64,000 nt of DNA from Micromonospora sp. Llam0 (GTDB lineage: Bacteria > Actinomycetota > Actinomycetes > Mycobacteriales > Micromonosporaceae). Each line of letters begins with the position of its first letter. The stretch's first letter is position 1. The DNA is taken from positions 1,550,001 to 1,614,000 of the forward strand of contig NZ_RJJY01000001.1 of NCBI RefSeq assembly GCF_003751085.1, read 5' to 3'. The position numbers and the translations under genes are program-made. The notes under the pieces were generated by a model. That model saw only the letters and a list, made by a program, of their open reading frames with translations, searched no databases and was not told the origin of the DNA. Below are positions 25,901-39,030 of the stretch, one piece after another.

Positions 25901-28900
25901 CGACCCCGCCGAGGTGCGCCCGGCCGGCAGCGGCGAGTACGTCGCACCGGTGGGCCCGGTCGAACAAGGCCTCGCCGAGGTCTGGGTCGAGGCGCTCGGC
26001 GTGGCGCAGGTGGGCCGGCACGACAACTTCTTCCACCTCGGCGGCGACTCGATCCGCAGCATCCGGGTACTCGGCGCGGCGCGGGAGAACGGTATCTCGT
26101 TCGAGCTGCAGGAGCTGTTCCACCGCCCGACGGTCGCTGAGCTCGCCGAGGTGTGCACCGTCACGGACGTGCCGCACGCCGTGCGTCGCGAACCGTTCGA
26201 CCTCGTCGACCCCACCGACCGGGCGCAGCTTCCGGCGGGCCTCGTGGACGCCTATCCGATGACCGCCCTGCAGGTGGGCATGGTCTACGAGATGTCCCGC
26301 GACCCGGAGCGGTTGCCATACCACAACGTGGACAGCATGGCGGTCCGTGCGCCGTTCGAGTTCACCGCCTTCAAGAAGGCGGTCGACCACGTCGTACGCC
26401 GGCATCCGATCCTGCGTACGGCGTTGTCGTTGACCGACTACAGCGAGCCGCTGCAACTGGTGCACCCGGAAGCCGACCTGCCGGTCGGCTGCGAGGACCT
26501 GCGTGACCTGGCCGAGCCGGCCCAGGACGAGATCATCCGGGACTACCTGGAGCACCAGCGGGTCACCCCGTTCGACCACGACCGTCCACCGCTGTTCCGG
26601 ATGTACGTGCACCGCCGCTCCGACGACGTCTTCCAGTGGACGCTGACCGAGCACCACGCCGTGTTCGACGGCTGGAGCCTGCACTCGACGCTCAGCGAGA
26701 TCCTGCAGGTCTACCTCGGTCTGCGCGGCGGCGTCGAGCCGCAGCAGCGGCCGTTGACGTCACAGTACCGGGACTTCGTCGAGCTGGAACGCGCCGCCGT
26801 CACCTCGGCCGAGACGGAGCGGTTCTGGCGCGAGCGGCTGGCCGACGCCCCGGACACGAGGCTGCTGCGGTGGCCGGACGGCCCGGTGCCGCAGTTGGCC
26901 GGCGAGGACCGGTTCGACGGCGAGTGGTGGTACGCGACGGACGAACGTCAGCGGTACGGCTCGGTGGAGACCCTGCTGAGCCTGCAGTTGTGCACCGCGT
27001 TGCGGGAGCTGGCCGACCGACGCGGCACCGCGCTGAAGACCCTGTTCATCGCGGCCTGTCTGCGCGCGGTCGGCTACGCCACCGGCACGACGGACGTGCT
27101 GGTCGGCGTGACCGCCAACGGGCGGCCGGAGGAGCGCGGCGGCGACGAGGTGCGAGGGCTGTTCCTGAACACGCTGCCGTTCCGGCTGCGGCTGCCGGAC
27201 GGTCGGTGGACCGACCTCGTCGACGCGGTCTTCGCGGCCGAGCGGGACATGCTGCCGCACCGCCGGTTCCCCCTGTCCGAACTGCAGCGCAGGCTCGGTC
27301 TGGACCGGGCGGTCAACGTCAACTTCGTCTACAACCACTTCCACGTGATGGCCGAGGTCCTGGCCGACCGCAGCACCGAGATCCTGGACGGCAAGATCGG
27401 CAGCTTCTCCACGGTCCGCGCCGAACCGACGAACTTCCCGCTCAACATCGGCGTCGTGCGCGACCCGGTCTCCGACCGGGTGCTGCTGGCGATGGACTTC
27501 CACACCGACGCGCTGCGGGCCGAGCAGGTCCGGCTGCTGCGCGACTACTTCGTGGCCGCGCTCTGGGACATGGTGGGCGACCCGGACCGGCGCTACCTGC
27601 GGGAACCGCTGGCCGGCGCGGCGGAGCGGTCGTTGGTGGCGTCGTGGTCGGTGGCCGATGGTGTCGTGGGGTCGGAGTCGGGGTCGGGGTCGGTTGCGGA
27701 CGTGGGTGTGGTGTCGGTGGATGGGTTGGTGGGTCGGCAGGTGGTGCGGTCGCCGGGTGCGGTGGCGGTGGTGTGTGGGGATGTGTCGTTGACGTACGGG
27801 CAGTTGTGGGAGCGGTCGGGTCGGGTTGCGGGGTTGTTGGTGGGGTTGGGGGTTGGTGCGGGTTCGTTGGTGGGGGTGTGTGGGTCGCGGTCGGTGGATC
27901 TGGTGGTGTGGTTGTTGGGGGTGTTGCGGGCGGGTGCGGCGTATGTGCCGTTGGATGTTGATTATCCGGCGGAGCGGTTGTCGTTGATGTTGGTGGATTC
28001 GGGTGTGTCGGTGGTGGTGGGGGGTGTTGGTGCTGCTGGTCGGTTGCCGGTGGGTGGTTGGCGGGTGGTGGAGGTTGACGGTGAGGGTGTGGCGTCGTCA
28101 ACGGATGGGCTTGGGTCGGGGGGTGTGGCGTCGTCGGAGCGGGTGTCGTCGGGGGATGGTGCGGCGTATGTGATCTATACGTCGGGTTCCACCGGCCGGC
28201 CGAAGGGCGTCACCGTCGGACACTCCGCCGTCGTCCGGCTCCTGCAGTGGGGCGAACGCTTTCTCGGCGCCGGTCCCGACGACGTCTGGTCGATGTTCCA
28301 CAGTGCCTCGTTTGACTTCTCGGTCTGGGAGATGTGGGGTGCGCTGAGCACCGGCGGCCGGCTGGTCGTGGTGCCCTACTGGGTCTCCCGCAGCCCGGAC
28401 GACTTCCACCAGCTGGTGACCGAGACCGGGGTGACCGTCCTCTGCCAGACCCCGTCCGCCTTCGCCCAGTACGAGGGTGCCGACGCCCGGCTCGGCCAGC
28501 CGCAGGCATTGCGCTGGGTGATCTTCGGCGGTGAGGCGTTGGACCACGGCTCGGTGCGCCGGTGGGGCCGTCGCCACGGCTGGGACAGCCCGCGACTGGT
28601 CAACATGTACGGGATCACCGAGACCACAGTGCACGTGACCGCCCGTACGCTCACCGCCGCCGACCTCGACGGCGGTCTCAGCCAGATCGGCCGCGAGGTC
28701 GCCGGACTGACCGCACACGTCCTCGACCCGGCGCTCGCGCCGGTACCCCTCGGCGCGGTCGGTGAGCTGTACGTCGGTGGCGCCCGGCTGGCGCAGGGCT
28801 ACCTCGGACGACCCGGTCTGACCGCGCAACGGTTCGTCGCCGACCCGTACGGCGCCCAGCCGGGTGGCCGGCTGTACCGCACCGGCGACCGGGTACGCCT

Positions 28901-31055
28901 GCGCCCCGACGGCGACCTGGAGTACGCCGGCCGGGTCGACAACATGGTCAACGTCCGTGGTTTCCGGGTCGAACCTGGCGAAATCGAAGCCACCCTGGCC
29001 GCGCATCCGCAGGTCGGCGCCGCTGTGGTGGCGGTGCGTGACGACGGCGCCGGGCATCCCGCACTGGTCGGGTACGTGGCACCGGTGGGTACGGCCACCC
29101 TGGTCGACGCCGAGGTCCGCGAATGGTTGCGGCGGCAGTTGCCCGAGCACATGCTGCCGGCCCGGATCGTGGTGCTCGACTCGCTGCCCCTCACCCCGAC
29201 CGGCAAGGTGGACCGGGCGGCGCTGCCCGAGCCACAGGTCGACGGGGCACGGACCGGGCCGCCGCCCAGCACCGCGACGGAACGGATCCTCTGCGAGATC
29301 TACGCCGACCTGCTCGGCGTGCCTGACCTGGGCGTCGACGGCAGCTTCTTCGAACTCGGCGGCGACAGCATCATGTCCATCCAACTGGTCAGCCGGGCGC
29401 GCCGGGCCGGCCTGGCGATCAGGACCAAGGACGTCTACGAGCACCGCACCGTGCGGGCCCTGGCCACGGTGGTGACCACGGCGGACCGGACGGTCGCCGA
29501 CCAGCCGGACGACGGGGTCGGCGCCGTGCCGCTGACACCGATCATGGCCTGGGCCCGGGAACGCGGCGGCCCGATGGCCGCGTACAGCCAGTCGTTGCTG
29601 GTCCAGGTGCCCGCCGCGCAGACTTTCGACCAGGTCCGGGACGCGCTGCAGGCGCTGCTCGACCACCATCCCGCGCTGCGGATGCGGGTCCGGTCCGCCA
29701 CCGCTGGCGACACTGACGGCGACGGCGACGCGCCGTGGGAGCTGGAGATCCCCCCTGCCGGGACGGTACGCGCCGAGAACTGCCTGCGCAGCGTGGACTC
29801 TTCCGGCAGCAGCGGCGGGCAGCGTACGGCGCTGATCCAGGCCCAGGAGCAGGCCGCCCGTGATCGGCTCCACCCGAGCGAGGGTGAACTCGTCCAGGCG
29901 GTCTGGTTCGACGGTGGCCCCACCGGCGACCACCGACTGCTGCTGGTGATCCACCACTTCGCCGTTGACGGCGTCTCGTGGCGGATCCTGCTGTCCGACC
30001 TGCGGTCGGCCGGTACGGCGCTCGCCGCCGGTCACCCGCCGGTGCTGGAACCGGCAGGTACCTCGTTGCGGCAGTGGGCCGGCCGCGTCGCGGCGGTGGC
30101 CGACGAACCGTCGGCGGACGAACAGCTCCCGGCCTGGACCGCGCTGCTCGACCGGCCGGAGCCGACACTCGGTGCCCGTCCGCTCGACCGCCGGGTCGAC
30201 GTCTTCGATCGGCTGCGGACGGTGTCCCGAACGGTGGCGCCGGACTGCACCCGGGCGGTGCTCACCACCGCCCCCGCCGCCTGGCGCACCGGTGTCAACG
30301 AGATCCTGCTGACCGCACTCGCGCTGGCGATGCCGCCGTGGCGCGCCCGGCGGGGCCGGGACGCCGGCAGCGACGTCCTGCTCGACCTGGAGGGCCACGG
30401 CCGGGACGGCCTCGTGCCGGAGGCCGATCTGTCCCGCACCGTCGGCTGGTTCACCAGCATCCATCCGATCCGCCTGGACGCCGGGCCGGTCGACTGGGCG
30501 GAGCTGGTCGCCGGCGGCCCGCAGACCGGGGCGACCGGCGTCCCGCAGGCCGGCGCGGCGGTCAAGCGGATCAAGGAACAGCTGCGCGCGGTGCCCGCCG
30601 GCGGCCGGTACGGCGCGCTGCGCTACCTCAACGCCCGGACCGGTCCGGCGCTGGCCCGGATGCCGGTACCCCAGGTGGCGTTCAATTATCTCGGCCGGTT
30701 CTCCGCCGCCGAACCCGCCGACTGGGGACTGGCCGCGGAGAGCACCGCGCTGAGCGGCGGAGGCGATCCCCGGCAGCCGGTCACCCACGTGCTGGAGATC
30801 GGTGCCGTGACCGTCGACGGCCCGGCCGGCCCGCAGCTGCGGACCACCTGGTCGTGGCCGGAGCAGGTACTGACCGAGGCGGAGGTGGCGGACCTGGCGG
30901 ACGCCTGGCACACCGCCCTCGAAGCGATCGTGGCCAGCTCGACGACGTCGGCGGCCGGCGCTCCCACGCCGTCGGACCTGCCGCTCGTCACGCTGACCCA
31001 GGACGAAATCGACGACCTTGAGCAGGAGCTGTCGCAGCAGCAAGGAGCGATGTGA
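22989..31055 (+). CDS. NRPS1: C-A-T-C-A-T-E
   Basis: 2688-residue, two-module synthetase. C1 at 1-440 has HHIAMDG at 140-146. A1 is at about 465-970 and T1 has its phosphopantetheine serine at S1021. C2 is at about 1080-1530 with HHAVFDG at 1222-1228. A2 is at about 1570-2075 and T2 has S2127 in LGGDSI, the form usual before an epimerase. E1 is at 2180-2640 with HHFAVDG at 2322-2328 and [11 protein letters not shown]. By-eye pocket codes are A1 DVWSIAMVHK (residue unclear) and A2 DFWCIGMVHK (close to Thr), so D-Thr is expected. The ATG at 22989 follows GGGAGG. The C terminus ([14 protein letters not shown]) looks like a docking segment for NRPS2, whose start overlaps the stop. Confidence 0.95.
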   Translation: MVDTDQHWPLSSEQQRLWFLDRLAPASAAYHVPVSWRLSVAVPLPVAVTTVRGVLARHGALFVAFEEVAGAPVQRPLPTREFPVEIHDLTGCPVPDRDERCAEAIRGTARTPFDLARGPLVRAVLFVVDDAVTLVHLTFHHIAMDGLSLQIVERELAAGLGGGAAETRPPAVEYVDHCVAQQRWLAADRSRQDLQRRVEQLRGAPELLELGRDLTRPRDFTYRGETLRFAMAADVRDRVRSLAARSSVTPYMVLLAAFNAFVHRQTGQTDLVVGTPVAGRGDSRFLDVVGLFAGTLVLRTDLSGEPTFASVVQRTQESVLSALEYAGVPFDQLVNNLVPQRTPSHAPLAQVLFAYHENGPDSAADGAVLTREFVSTDTAKLDLTFTVYDTGDRYDVEIEYCTDLFLRDSAEYFFRHWSQLLVSGLDQPTLPVGRLTLADPAERSLVASWSVADGVVGSESGSGSAADVGVVSVDGLVGRQVVRSPGAVAVVCGDVSLTYGQLWERSGRVAGLLVGLGVGAGSLVGVCGSRSVDLVVWLLGVLRAGAAYVPLDVDYPAERLSLMLVDSGVSVVVGGVGAAGRLPVGGWRVVEVDGEGVASSEEVVASSERVSSGDGAAYVIYTSGSTGRPKGVTVTHRNAVRLFTSAARDFSFGPDDVWSMFHSASFDVCVWEMWGALSTGGRLVVVPYWVSRSPEDLYALVRDEGVTVFSQTPSAFVQFEAADARSADQLRLRYVIFAGEALDHGSVRRWGRRHGWDSPRLVNMYGITETTVHNTFRTVGPDDLTRALTQIGRPLADLTIHVLDQHLRPCPIGVVGEMYVGGPGVSRGYLGQPGLTAGRYVADPTGGVPGARLYRSGDLARLRPDGNLEYAGRADTMVKVRGFRVELTEIEAVASQFPGVTGAVVTIRPDDAGAPQLIGYVATGAESTVSIVELRQWLADRLPDYMVPARFVELTAIPLTPSGKTDHRRLPDPAEVRPAGSGEYVAPVGPVEQGLAEVWVEALGVAQVGRHDNFFHLGGDSIRSIRVLGAARENGISFELQELFHRPTVAELAEVCTVTDVPHAVRREPFDLVDPTDRAQLPAGLVDAYPMTALQVGMVYEMSRDPERLPYHNVDSMAVRAPFEFTAFKKAVDHVVRRHPILRTALSLTDYSEPLQLVHPEADLPVGCEDLRDLAEPAQDEIIRDYLEHQRVTPFDHDRPPLFRMYVHRRSDDVFQWTLTEHHAVFDGWSLHSTLSEILQVYLGLRGGVEPQQRPLTSQYRDFVELERAAVTSAETERFWRERLADAPDTRLLRWPDGPVPQLAGEDRFDGEWWYATDERQRYGSVETLLSLQLCTALRELADRRGTALKTLFIAACLRAVGYATGTTDVLVGVTANGRPEERGGDEVRGLFLNTLPFRLRLPDGRWTDLVDAVFAAERDMLPHRRFPLSELQRRLGLDRAVNVNFVYNHFHVMAEVLADRSTEILDGKIGSFSTVRAEPTNFPLNIGVVRDPVSDRVLLAMDFHTDALRAEQVRLLRDYFVAALWDMVGDPDRRYLREPLAGAAERSLVASWSVADGVVGSESGSGSVADVGVVSVDGLVGRQVVRSPGAVAVVCGDVSLTYGQLWERSGRVAGLLVGLGVGAGSLVGVCGSRSVDLVVWLLGVLRAGAAYVPLDVDYPAERLSLMLVDSGVSVVVGGVGAAGRLPVGGWRVVEVDGEGVASSTDGLGSGGVASSERVSSGDGAAYVIYTSGSTGRPKGVTVGHSAVVRLLQWGERFLGAGPDDVWSMFHSASFDFSVWEMWGALSTGGRLVVVPYWVSRSPDDFHQLVTETGVTVLCQTPSAFAQYEGADARLGQPQALRWVIFGGEALDHGSVRRWGRRHGWDSPRLVNMYGITETTVHVTARTLTAADLDGGLSQIGREVAGLTAHVLDPALAPVPLGAVGELYVGGARLAQGYLGRPGLTAQRFVADPYGAQPGGRLYRTGDRVRLRPDGDLEYAGRVDNMVNVRGFRVEPGEIEATLAAHPQVGAAVVAVRDDGAGHPALVGYVAPVGTATLVDAEVREWLRRQLPEHMLPARIVVLDSLPLTPTGKVDRAALPEPQVDGARTGPPPSTATERILCEIYADLLGVPDLGVDGSFFELGGDSIMSIQLVSRARRAGLAIRTKDVYEHRTVRALATVVTTADRTVADQPDDGVGAVPLTPIMAWARERGGPMAAYSQSLLVQVPAAQTFDQVRDALQALLDHHPALRMRVRSATAGDTDGDGDAPWELEIPPAGTVRAENCLRSVDSSGSSGGQRTALIQAQEQAARDRLHPSEGELVQAVWFDGGPTGDHRLLLVIHHFAVDGVSWRILLSDLRSAGTALAAGHPPVLEPAGTSLRQWAGRVAAVADEPSADEQLPAWTALLDRPEPTLGARPLDRRVDVFDRLRTVSRTVAPDCTRAVLTTAPAAWRTGVNEILLTALALAMPPWRARRGRDAGSDVLLDLEGHGRDGLVPEADLSRTVGWFTSIHPIRLDAGPVDWAELVAGGPQTGATGVPQAGAAVKRIKEQLRAVPAGGRYGALRYLNARTGPALARMPVPQVAFNYLGRFSAAEPADWGLAAESTALSGGGDPRQPVTHVLEIGAVTVDGPAGPQLRTTWSWPEQVLTEAEVADLADAWHTALEAIVASSTTSAAGAPTPSDLPLVTLTQDEIDDLEQELSQQQGAM
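24307..24890 (+). repeat. duplicated G/T-rich A-domain segment, copy 1
   Basis: 584-bp stretch encoding the N-terminal half of A1 (core motifs A1 to A3). It is nearly identical to 27619-28217; I noticed only a few substitutions and a 15-bp length difference in the Ser/Gly/Val linker. The coding strand consists mainly of G and T (codons GTG, TTG, GTT, TCG), unlike the C-ending codons on either side. It contains a canonical four-G-run motif at 24496-24521. Confidence 0.93.
27619..28217 (+). repeat. duplicated G/T-rich A-domain segment, copy 2
   Basis: 599-bp partner of 24307-24890, offset 3312 bp, encoding the same half of A2. The match begins and ends abruptly inside otherwise diverged A domains, at CGGCGGAGCGG and GGCGTCACCGTC. 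The G-run motif recurs at 27808-27833. The specificity pocket lies downstream of the repeat and differs between the two domains. Confidence 0.93.
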
Positions 31056-34000
31056 TGAGTACGTCCAACATCGAGGACATTCTGCCGCTGGCACCGCTGC
31101 AGGCCGGGATGATGTACCACTCCTGGAACCAGACCACCGGCCCGGAGGTGCAGACCGCCCAGCTCATCCTGGACCTGTACGGTCCGCTCGACGTCGGCGC
31201 GATGCGCGCCGCCGCGGCCGACCTGCTGCGCCGGTATCCCAATCTGCGGGCGAGTTTCCGGGAACGCCGCTCGGGCGCGCCGGTCCAGGTGATCGTCAGC
31301 CGACCGGAACTGCCGTGGACCGAGGTGGCGGTGGCCCCGGGCGACGACCCCGCCGAGGCCCTCGCCCGGCACACCGAGACGGACCAGGGCCGCAGGTTCG
31401 ATCTGCGGACGGCCCCGCTGATCGCCTTCCGGCTGATCCGGGTCGACGACGAACGGCACCGGCTGGTCGTCACCTACCACCACATCCTGCTCGACGGCTG
31501 GTCCACCGCCCTGCTGGTCCGGCAGCTGTGCGAGTCGTACGAGCGGCACGAGCACGGTGCCGGCGGCTCGGCGGCACCGCCGCCCGCGGCGTACCGGGAC
31601 TTTCTCGCCTGGCTGGCGGCGCAGGACCGGCCCGGCGCGGAGCAGGCCTGGCGCGCGGCGCTCGCCGACCTGGACGGTCCGACCCGGGTGGCCGCGCCCG
31701 ACCCGACCCGTACCCCGGTCTGGCCGGCCAGCCTGCCGGCCGAGCTCAGCCGGGAAGCCACCGCGGAGCTGGTCGGGTTCGCCCGCCGTAACGGACTTAC
31801 CGTCAACACCATCGTGCAGGGCGCCTGGGCGCTGCTCGTCGGGCAGCTGACCGGGCGCAGCGACGTCGTGTTCGGCGCGGCGGTGTCCGGCCGGCCGGTC
31901 GACCTGGCCGGCGCCGAAACCATGATCGGCCTGCTGATGAACGTCGTCGCGGTGCGGGTACGGCTGCGCCGCGACGAACCGCTGTCGGCGCTGCTGGCCC
32001 GGATTCAACACGAGCAGGCGCAGCTGTTCGAACACCACCATCTGGGCCTGGCCGAGATTCAGAAGGTGGCCGGCACCGGCGAGCTGTTCGACACCTGCGT
32101 CGCGTTCGAGAACTTCCCGGAGACCGGCGACCTGCGCTGCGGGCAGGTGCGGGTGAAGGTGGGCGCGGACGACGCCGCGCACTATCCACTGAGCCTGAAC
32201 GCGGCCGGCGGGCCACAGCTGCGACTGCGCTTGTCGTACCGCCCCGACCTGTTCCCGGCCGGCTTCGTCCGTGGCCTGCTGCGGCGGTTCGTCCGGCTGC
32301 TCACCGAGCTGCACGCCACCGCGCGGGAGCGCACCGGGCGGCTCGATCTGCTCAGCTCCGACGAACGCCACCGGCTGTCCACCCAGGGCCGTAACCCCGC
32401 GCCGGTGCCGGTGGCGACCCTGCCGGAGCTGGTCGAGGCGCGGGCGGCCGAGACACCCGAGGCGGTAGCGGTGCGCTGCGGCGCGCGCAAGCTGACCTAC
32501 CGGGAGCTGAACGCGGACGCGAACCGCCTCGCCCGGGTGTTCGTCGACCGGGGGATCGGCCCGGAGCAGTTCGTCGCCCTCGCCATGCCCCGCGGCGTCG
32601 AGCTGGTGACCGCGATCCTGGCCGTGACCAAGGCCGGTGCCGGCTACCTGCCGGTCGACCCGGAGTATCCCCGCCCGCGCGTCGAACAGATGCTCGCCGA
32701 CGCGGCGCCGGCCTGCGTGGTGTTCGCCGACGGGGTCGCCGCGCCGGTGGCCCGGGCCGCCGCCGACGCCGCCGGACTGTCCTGTCTCGACCTGGACGAT
32801 CCGGCCCTGCTGCGGGTGCTGCCGGGGCAGCCGACCCATGACCTCACCGACCGGGAACGCCGCACCGTGCTGCGGCCGACCCATCCCGCGTACGTGATCT
32901 TCACTTCCGGCTCGACCGGTCGTCCGAAGGGCGTCGTCGTCACCCACCAGGGCGTCAGCAGTCTCGCCGCCACCCAGGCCGACCAGCTCGGCGTGGACGG
33001 CCGGGCCCGGGTCCTGCAGTTCGCCTCGCCCAGCTTCGACGCCTCGTTCTGGGAGCTGTGCATGGCGCTGACCTCGGGCGCCGCCCTGGTGGTGCCGACC
33101 GAACGGCTGCTGGTCGGGGAGCCGCTCGCCGCGCTCGTGCGGGCCCACGGGGTCACCCACGCGACGCTGCCCCCGGCGGTGTTGTCCCAACTGCCCGTAC
33201 AGCCGTTGCCGACCCTGCGGTCCCTGGTGCTGGCGGGTGAGGCGTGCCCCGCCGAGCTGGTGACCCGGTGGGCGCCGGGACGTCGGATGGTCAACGCGTA
33301 CGGCCCGACCGAGACGACGGTCTGCGCCACCATGAGCGCCGGACTGCCGGCCGATGGCCTGGCCGCCGGCGTTCCCGTACCCATCGGTCGCCCGGTGCGC
33401 AACTGCCGGGTGTACGTGTTGGACGACAGCCTGCGGATGGTGCCCGCCGGGGTGGCCGGTGAGCTGTACGTCTCCGGTCGCGCGTTGGCCCGCGGCTATC
33501 TGCGACGGCCGGGGCTGACCGCGACCCGGTTCGTGGCCGACCCGCTCGCCGGAGCCGGCGAGCGGATGTACCGCACCGGTGACCTGGTGCGCTGGCGCCC
33601 CGACGGTGACCTGGAGTTCGTCGGCCGGGTCGACGAGCAGGTGAAGGTGCGCGGCCACCGGATCGAACCCGGCGAGGTGGAAGCCGTGCTGACCCGCCAC
33701 GACGCGGTCGGCCAGGCGGCGGTCGTCGTCCGGGAGGTCGGTTCGGGGGGCCGGCAGCTGGTCGCGTACCTGGTCGGTGCGGCGCCGACCGGCAGGATCG
33801 ACCCGGCTGCCGTGCGTACCTTCCTCGCGGCCAACCTGCCCGAGTTCATGGTGCCGAACGTCTTCGTCCCGCTGGCCGCCCTGCCGTTGACCCCGAGCGG
33901 CAAGGTAGACCGGCAGGCCCTGCCCGCGCCCGACGCGGCACCGGCGGCCGTCGACGAGAATCCGGACAGCGCCGTCGAGAAGCTGCTGGGCGACCTGTTC

Positions 34001-37000
34001 GCCGAGGTGCTCGGGCTGGACCGGGTCGGGGTGCGGGACAGCTTCTTCAGCCTCGGCGGGGACAGCATCTCCTCGATCCAACTGGTGAGCCGGGCGCAGA
34101 GCGAAGGGCTGGCCATCCGGCCCCGCGACGTCGTCGCGCACCCGACCGTCGCCGAGTTGGCCGCCGTCGCCGAACGTGCCGCCGGCGAGGCGCGCGACGC
34201 CGCCGTCAGACAGGCCGACGACGGGCTGGGCGAGCTGGACCCCACCCCGATCATGGAGTGGCTGCGGACCGCCGGTGGGCCGGTGGACGGCTACTACCAG
34301 TCGATGCTCGTGCACACGCCGGCGGACCTCACCGAGCCGGGTCTCGGCGCCGCGCTGCAGGCCCTGCTGGACCGGCACGACACCCTCCGGATGCGACTCG
34401 TCCGGTCGTCCGACGTCGACGCACCGTGGCGCTTCGACGTGGCGGAGCCGGACAGCGTGCCGGCCACCTCGGTGCTGACCCGGGTGGCCGTCGACCCGAA
34501 CGCGTCGGAGCCGGTCCGGCAGGAGACCGTTGCGGCGCAGGCGGCCGCGGCGCAGGCCCGGCTCGCGCCGGAGAAGCGGGTGATGCTGCAGGCGGTCTGG
34601 TTCGACTCCGGCCCGGGGCATCAGGGCCGGCTGCTGCTGGCCGCCCACCATCTGGCCGTCGACGCGACGTCCTGGCGGATCCTGCTGCCGGACCTCGCCG
34701 CCGCGTGGGCGGCCGTGTCGGCCGGCGAACGACCCCAGCTCGCACCGGTCGCCACGTCGTTCCGACGCTGGTCGGCACTGCTGCGGCAGGAGGCGACCCG
34801 GCCGGTCCGCATGGCCGAGCTGGACCGGTGGCACCGCACGCTCGCCGATCCGCCGCCGCCGCTCGGCGACCGACCCCTCGACCCGGCCCGCGACACCGCC
34901 CGTACCGTGCGGTCGCTGATCCAGCGCGTCCCGGCCGAGCTGTCGGCGGACCTGCTGGGCCGGGTGGCCGACGTGCTGCACGCCGGCGTCGACGAGGTGC
35001 TGTTGGCCGCGTTGACCATCGCGGTCGCCGCCGACCGACCCGGTGGGCTGCTGCTCGATGTGGAGAGCCACGGCCGGGCCGAGCTGGCCGCCGACGTCGA
35101 CCTGTCCCGCACCGTCGGCTGGTTCACCAGCCTCTACCCGGTACGGCTGGATCCACCACAGGTCGACTGGCCGGACGTGTGGGCCGGCGGACCCGCCGTC
35201 GGCCGGCTCGTCACCTGGGTCAAGGAGCAGGTCAGATCGGTGCCGGACAACGGAATCGGGTACGGACTGCTGCGGTATCTGAACCAGGACACCGCACCCC
35301 GGCTGGCCCGGCTGGACCGCCCGCAGATCGGCTTCAACTACCTCGGTCGACTGGCCGGCCACCAGGACGGGCCGCACGGCGACTGGACCCCCGTACCGCA
35401 GGGCGCGTTCGGCGGTGACGTCGACGCGGACATGCCGCTGCCCCACGCGGTGTCGCTGAACGCGATGACGGTCGACCACGCCGACGGACAACAGCTGCAG
35501 GCCAGCTGGACCTGGGCCGGCGAGGCGGTACCCGACGCCCGGGTCCGCGACCTCGCGGACAACTGGCTGCGCGCGCTGCGGGTCCTGGCGCGCAGCACCA
35601 GGACACCGGCGGACCGTGGCCGTTCACCGTCCGCCAGCCTGATCCCGTCGGACTTCCCGCTGGTCCGGGTCGGCCAGGACGAGCTCGACGCGATCGGCGC
35701 CGAGTACGCCGACCTGGCGGACCTGCTGCCGCTGGCGCCGCTGCAGGAAGGCATCCTCTACCACGCGACGTACGCCGGTGCCGGTGCCGACCTCTACACC
35801 GCCCAGTTGACGATGGAACTGACCGGCCCGGTGGACGCCGCCGCACTGCGCCGGGCGGCACGGGACCTGCTCCGGCGTCACCCCAACCTGAGCGCGGGTT
35901 TCCGGCAGCGGATCACCGGGGCGCCGGTCCAGGTGATCGGCACCGGGGTGCAGGTGCCATGGCAGGAGGTCGACCTGTCGTCGCTGACCGACGAGCAGGC
36001 CGACGCCGAGGTCGCCCGGATCGCCGACGCCGAACGTCGCCGCCGCTTCGACATGAGCCGACCTCCGCTGCTGCGGTTCAGCCTGATCCGCCGGGGCGCC
36101 GACCGGCACGTGCTCGGCCTGACCCATCACCACATCCTGCTCGACGGCTGGTCACTGTCCCTGGTGGTACGCGACCTCATCGCGCTGTACGAACACCACC
36201 TGGGTGCCGGGGCCCCGGCACCGGCCGAACCGTTCCGTACCTACCTGTCCTGGCTGACCCGCCGGGACCGGCCGGCCGCCGAGGCGGCGTGGCGCCGGGC
36301 GCTGGCCGGCCTGTCCGAACCGACGCTGCTGGCCGGCCCGGGTGCCGCACACCCGACGTCGTTCCCCCGCGATCTCACCGTCGAGCTGGACGATGAGCTG
36401 ACCGCCGCGCTGACCGCCCTGGCCCGCGAGCGGGGAGTGACCGTCAACACCGTGCTGCAGGCCGCCTGGGGGGTCCTGCTCTGCTATCTCACCGGGCGCG
36501 ACGACGTCGTGTTCGGCACCCCGGTGTCGGGTCGCCCGCCGGACATCCCCGGTGTGGCGGAGATGGTGGGCCTGTTCCTCAACACGCTGCCGGTGCGGGT
36601 ACGCACCGATCCACGGGAACGGTTCACCGACCTGTTGGCCCGGCTGCACGGGGAGCAGGCGGCGCTGGAGCCGTACCACTTTCTCGGGCTGGGCACGGTA
36701 CAGAAGCTCGCCGACACCCCGGGCGCCCTGTTCGACACGCTGTACGTGTTCGAGAACTACCCGGTCGCGCTCGACGGTGCCCCGACCATCGGCGAGGCCA
36801 CGGTGACCGGCGTCGACGGCCGGGACGCCACGCACTACCCGTTGGCCCTCGTCGTGCTGCCGGGGACCAGGATGCAGGTGCGGCTCAGTCACCAGGCGGA
36901 GCTGGTCGATCCGGCAACCGCCGAGGCGGTGCTGACCCGGTTGCACGCCGTACTGCGCGCGGTGGTCGCCGAACCGGCGATCACGGTGGTCGGGTTGTCC

Positions 37001-38902
37001 CTGCTCACCGGGGCGGAGTCGGGCCTGATCGCCGAGGCCAACGACACCGATGCCGCCCCTGCTGTCCGCGCGGCCGACGCCGGCACCGCCGCTGCCGAGG
37101 TGAGTCTGTCCGGACTGTTCGAGGCCCAGGTGGCCAGGACACCGGACGCGATCGCCGTACGCGACGGCGCCGACGAGCTGAGCTACGCCGAACTCAACGC
37201 CCGGGCCAACCAGCTGGCCCACCTGCTGATCGGTCGTGGGGCAGGACCGGAGCGGGTGGTGGCCGTCGAGCTGCCCCGCTCCGTGCCGAGCCTGGTCGCG
37301 ATCATCGCCACGGTCAAGACCGGTGCCGCGTACCTACCGGTCGATCCGGACCTTCCCGCCGCCCGCCGGGCGCTGATGATCGGTGACAGCCGCGCCGTCT
37401 GCGTCGTCGGGACCCGGGAGGGCCTCGACCAGTTGGTCGAGGCCGGCGGCCCGCCCGCCCACGGCCTGGCGGTCGACGACCCGGTGACGACCGACCAGCT
37501 CGGGCGGCAGCCGACGACCGACCCCGGCGACCGGCAGCGGCACGACCCGTTGCTGGCCGGACATCAGGCGTACGTCATCTACACCTCCGGCTCGACCGGT
37601 CGTCCGAAGGGCGTCGCGGTGCCGCACTCCGGCATCGCCAACCGACTGGTGTGGATGCAGGAGCGGTTCCGGCTCACCCCCGAGGACCGGGTACTGCACA
37701 AGACGAGCCTCAGCTTCGACGTCTCCGTCTGGGAGATGTTCTGGCCGCTGGCGACCGGTGCCAGCGTCGTCGTCGCCAGCGGCCGGGACCAGCGGGAGCC
37801 GGCGCGGCTGGCCCGACTGATCGCCCGGCACCAGGTCACCACGATCCACTTCGTACCATCGGTGCTGGCCGCCTTCCTGACCGAACCGGTCGCCGCCCAC
37901 TGCGCCAGCCTGCGCCGGGTGATCTGCAGCGGCGAGACACTGGACCCGGAACTGGCCGACCGCGTCCACGCCACGCTGCGCACGGAGCTGCACAACCTCT
38001 ACGGGCCGACCGAGGCGTCGGTGGACGTCACCCACTGGCCCGTCCCGACCGGCGGGCGGCTGGCCCGGGTGCCGATCGGTCGTCCCATCCGCAACACCCA
38101 GGTGTACATCCTGGATGGATACCTGCGACCGGTCCCACCGGGCGTGATCGGCGATCTCTACCTGGCCGGAGCCGGCCTGGCCCGAGGCTACCTGCGTCGA
38201 CCGGTGCTGACGGCCGAACGGTTCCTGGCGGACCCGTTCGGATCGGCCGGTGACCGGATGTACCGCACCGGCGACCGGGCGGCCTGGAACCGCGACGGTC
38301 AGGTGGAGTTCCACGGGCGTGACGACCACCAGGTGAAGATCCGGGGCTTCCGGGTCGAGCTCGGCGAAATCGACGCGGCGCTGGGCCGCTGCACCGACGT
38401 GGCCGCCGCGGCGACCGTGGTCCGCGACGATGCGCCGGGCGGTCGGCGCCTCGTCGGGTACGTGGTGCCGGTGCCGGGCGGGTCGTTCGACCCGGACCGG
38501 TTGCGCGCGGAGCTGTCCGCGACATTGCCCACGTACCTGGTGCCGACGGTCTTGGTCGAACTCGCCGCGATGCCGCTCGGGTCGAGCGGCAAGCTCGACC
38601 GCGCCGCCCTGCCGGCACCCCGCCCGTCGACCATCAGCCAGGCCGAACCGGGGCCGGTCAGCGCCCTGGCGGCGCGGTTGTGCGAGCTGTTCGGTGAGGT
38701 CCTCGGGGTCGCCGTCGGCGCCGACGACGACTTCTTCGACCTCGGCGGGGACTCGCTGACCGCGATGCAACTGGTGTTCGGCGTCGAGTCCGCGCTCGGC
38801 GTCGAGCTGGAGATTCTCGAGCTGATGCGCCACTCCACCCCGGCACGGCTGGCGGAGCACCTGCCCGATCCGGCATCGGCACCCGCACCGACCACCGGCT
38901 GA
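31055..38902 (+). CDS. NRPS2: C-A-T-E-C-A-T
   Basis: 2615-residue, two-module synthetase. C3 (1-440, HHILLDG at 142-148) begins [14 protein letters not shown], the type that accepts a D-configured donor, as expected after an epimerase. A3 is at about 460-960 and T3 has S1004. E2 is at 1060-1500 with HHLAVDA at 1198-1204. C4 is at about 1545-1985 with HHILLDG at 1692-1698. A4 is at about 2010-2500 and T4 has S2567. Pocket codes are A3 DAWTVAAVCK (Phe) and A4 DVWHIS-LVDK (Ser). There is no thioesterase or reductase domain after T4. The ATG at 31055 overlaps the NRPS1 stop and has AAGGAG 7 nt upstream. Confidence 0.95.
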   Translation: MSTSNIEDILPLAPLQAGMMYHSWNQTTGPEVQTAQLILDLYGPLDVGAMRAAAADLLRRYPNLRASFRERRSGAPVQVIVSRPELPWTEVAVAPGDDPAEALARHTETDQGRRFDLRTAPLIAFRLIRVDDERHRLVVTYHHILLDGWSTALLVRQLCESYERHEHGAGGSAAPPPAAYRDFLAWLAAQDRPGAEQAWRAALADLDGPTRVAAPDPTRTPVWPASLPAELSREATAELVGFARRNGLTVNTIVQGAWALLVGQLTGRSDVVFGAAVSGRPVDLAGAETMIGLLMNVVAVRVRLRRDEPLSALLARIQHEQAQLFEHHHLGLAEIQKVAGTGELFDTCVAFENFPETGDLRCGQVRVKVGADDAAHYPLSLNAAGGPQLRLRLSYRPDLFPAGFVRGLLRRFVRLLTELHATARERTGRLDLLSSDERHRLSTQGRNPAPVPVATLPELVEARAAETPEAVAVRCGARKLTYRELNADANRLARVFVDRGIGPEQFVALAMPRGVELVTAILAVTKAGAGYLPVDPEYPRPRVEQMLADAAPACVVFADGVAAPVARAAADAAGLSCLDLDDPALLRVLPGQPTHDLTDRERRTVLRPTHPAYVIFTSGSTGRPKGVVVTHQGVSSLAATQADQLGVDGRARVLQFASPSFDASFWELCMALTSGAALVVPTERLLVGEPLAALVRAHGVTHATLPPAVLSQLPVQPLPTLRSLVLAGEACPAELVTRWAPGRRMVNAYGPTETTVCATMSAGLPADGLAAGVPVPIGRPVRNCRVYVLDDSLRMVPAGVAGELYVSGRALARGYLRRPGLTATRFVADPLAGAGERMYRTGDLVRWRPDGDLEFVGRVDEQVKVRGHRIEPGEVEAVLTRHDAVGQAAVVVREVGSGGRQLVAYLVGAAPTGRIDPAAVRTFLAANLPEFMVPNVFVPLAALPLTPSGKVDRQALPAPDAAPAAVDENPDSAVEKLLGDLFAEVLGLDRVGVRDSFFSLGGDSISSIQLVSRAQSEGLAIRPRDVVAHPTVAELAAVAERAAGEARDAAVRQADDGLGELDPTPIMEWLRTAGGPVDGYYQSMLVHTPADLTEPGLGAALQALLDRHDTLRMRLVRSSDVDAPWRFDVAEPDSVPATSVLTRVAVDPNASEPVRQETVAAQAAAAQARLAPEKRVMLQAVWFDSGPGHQGRLLLAAHHLAVDATSWRILLPDLAAAWAAVSAGERPQLAPVATSFRRWSALLRQEATRPVRMAELDRWHRTLADPPPPLGDRPLDPARDTARTVRSLIQRVPAELSADLLGRVADVLHAGVDEVLLAALTIAVAADRPGGLLLDVESHGRAELAADVDLSRTVGWFTSLYPVRLDPPQVDWPDVWAGGPAVGRLVTWVKEQVRSVPDNGIGYGLLRYLNQDTAPRLARLDRPQIGFNYLGRLAGHQDGPHGDWTPVPQGAFGGDVDADMPLPHAVSLNAMTVDHADGQQLQASWTWAGEAVPDARVRDLADNWLRALRVLARSTRTPADRGRSPSASLIPSDFPLVRVGQDELDAIGAEYADLADLLPLAPLQEGILYHATYAGAGADLYTAQLTMELTGPVDAAALRRAARDLLRRHPNLSAGFRQRITGAPVQVIGTGVQVPWQEVDLSSLTDEQADAEVARIADAERRRRFDMSRPPLLRFSLIRRGADRHVLGLTHHHILLDGWSLSLVVRDLIALYEHHLGAGAPAPAEPFRTYLSWLTRRDRPAAEAAWRRALAGLSEPTLLAGPGAAHPTSFPRDLTVELDDELTAALTALARERGVTVNTVLQAAWGVLLCYLTGRDDVVFGTPVSGRPPDIPGVAEMVGLFLNTLPVRVRTDPRERFTDLLARLHGEQAALEPYHFLGLGTVQKLADTPGALFDTLYVFENYPVALDGAPTIGEATVTGVDGRDATHYPLALVVLPGTRMQVRLSHQAELVDPATAEAVLTRLHAVLRAVVAEPAITVVGLSLLTGAESGLIAEANDTDAAPAVRAADAGTAAAEVSLSGLFEAQVARTPDAIAVRDGADELSYAELNARANQLAHLLIGRGAGPERVVAVELPRSVPSLVAIIATVKTGAAYLPVDPDLPAARRALMIGDSRAVCVVGTREGLDQLVEAGGPPAHGLAVDDPVTTDQLGRQPTTDPGDRQRHDPLLAGHQAYVIYTSGSTGRPKGVAVPHSGIANRLVWMQERFRLTPEDRVLHKTSLSFDVSVWEMFWPLATGASVVVASGRDQREPARLARLIARHQVTTIHFVPSVLAAFLTEPVAAHCASLRRVICSGETLDPELADRVHATLRTELHNLYGPTEASVDVTHWPVPTGGRLARVPIGRPIRNTQVYILDGYLRPVPPGVIGDLYLAGAGLARGYLRRPVLTAERFLADPFGSAGDRMYRTGDRAAWNRDGQVEFHGRDDHQVKIRGFRVELGEIDAALGRCTDVAAAATVVRDDAPGGRRLVGYVVPVPGGSFDPDRLRAELSATLPTYLVPTVLVELAAMPLGSSGKLDRAALPAPRPSTISQAEPGPVSALAARLCELFGEVLGVAVGADDDFFDLGGDSLTAMQLVFGVESALGVELEILELMRHSTPARLAEHLPDPASAPAPTTG

Positions 38903-38951
38903 CGCCGTTCCACTACCGGCTGACGCCGTTCCACTACCGGCTGACGCCGGC
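38899..38951 (+). repeat. 21-bp tandem repeat across the NRPS2 stop
   Basis: The unit CTGACGCCGTTCCACTACCGG occurs at 38899-38919 and 38920-38940, then a partial third copy (CTGACGCCGG). The NRPS2 stop TGA is in the first unit, and each unit repeats it. The remaining 79 bp before the next gene hold only a ribosome-binding site. Confidence 0.9.
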
Positions 38952-39030
38952 TGACCCCGCACCACCACCGCCGGCTGATCCGCACCACGGTCGTCCGCCG
39001 GTCGATCAGTACCCCTGCGAACGAAGGTTG

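Noticed and set aside
27442..28101. Pro/Thr/His-rich frame on the minus strand opposite the G/T-rich repeat
   Set aside because: Its composition is simply the complement of the G/T-rich A-domain segment; not a gene.
22947..38890. Very long open frames on the minus strand opposite the NRPS genes (over 900 codons)
   Set aside because: Caused by the GC-rich codon bias of the sense strand; translations are Arg/Gly/Asp/Gln-rich without domains.
38903..39030. Possible CRISPR-like array
   Set aside because: Only two and a half copies of a 21-bp unit, directly adjacent with no spacers; a plain tandem repeat.
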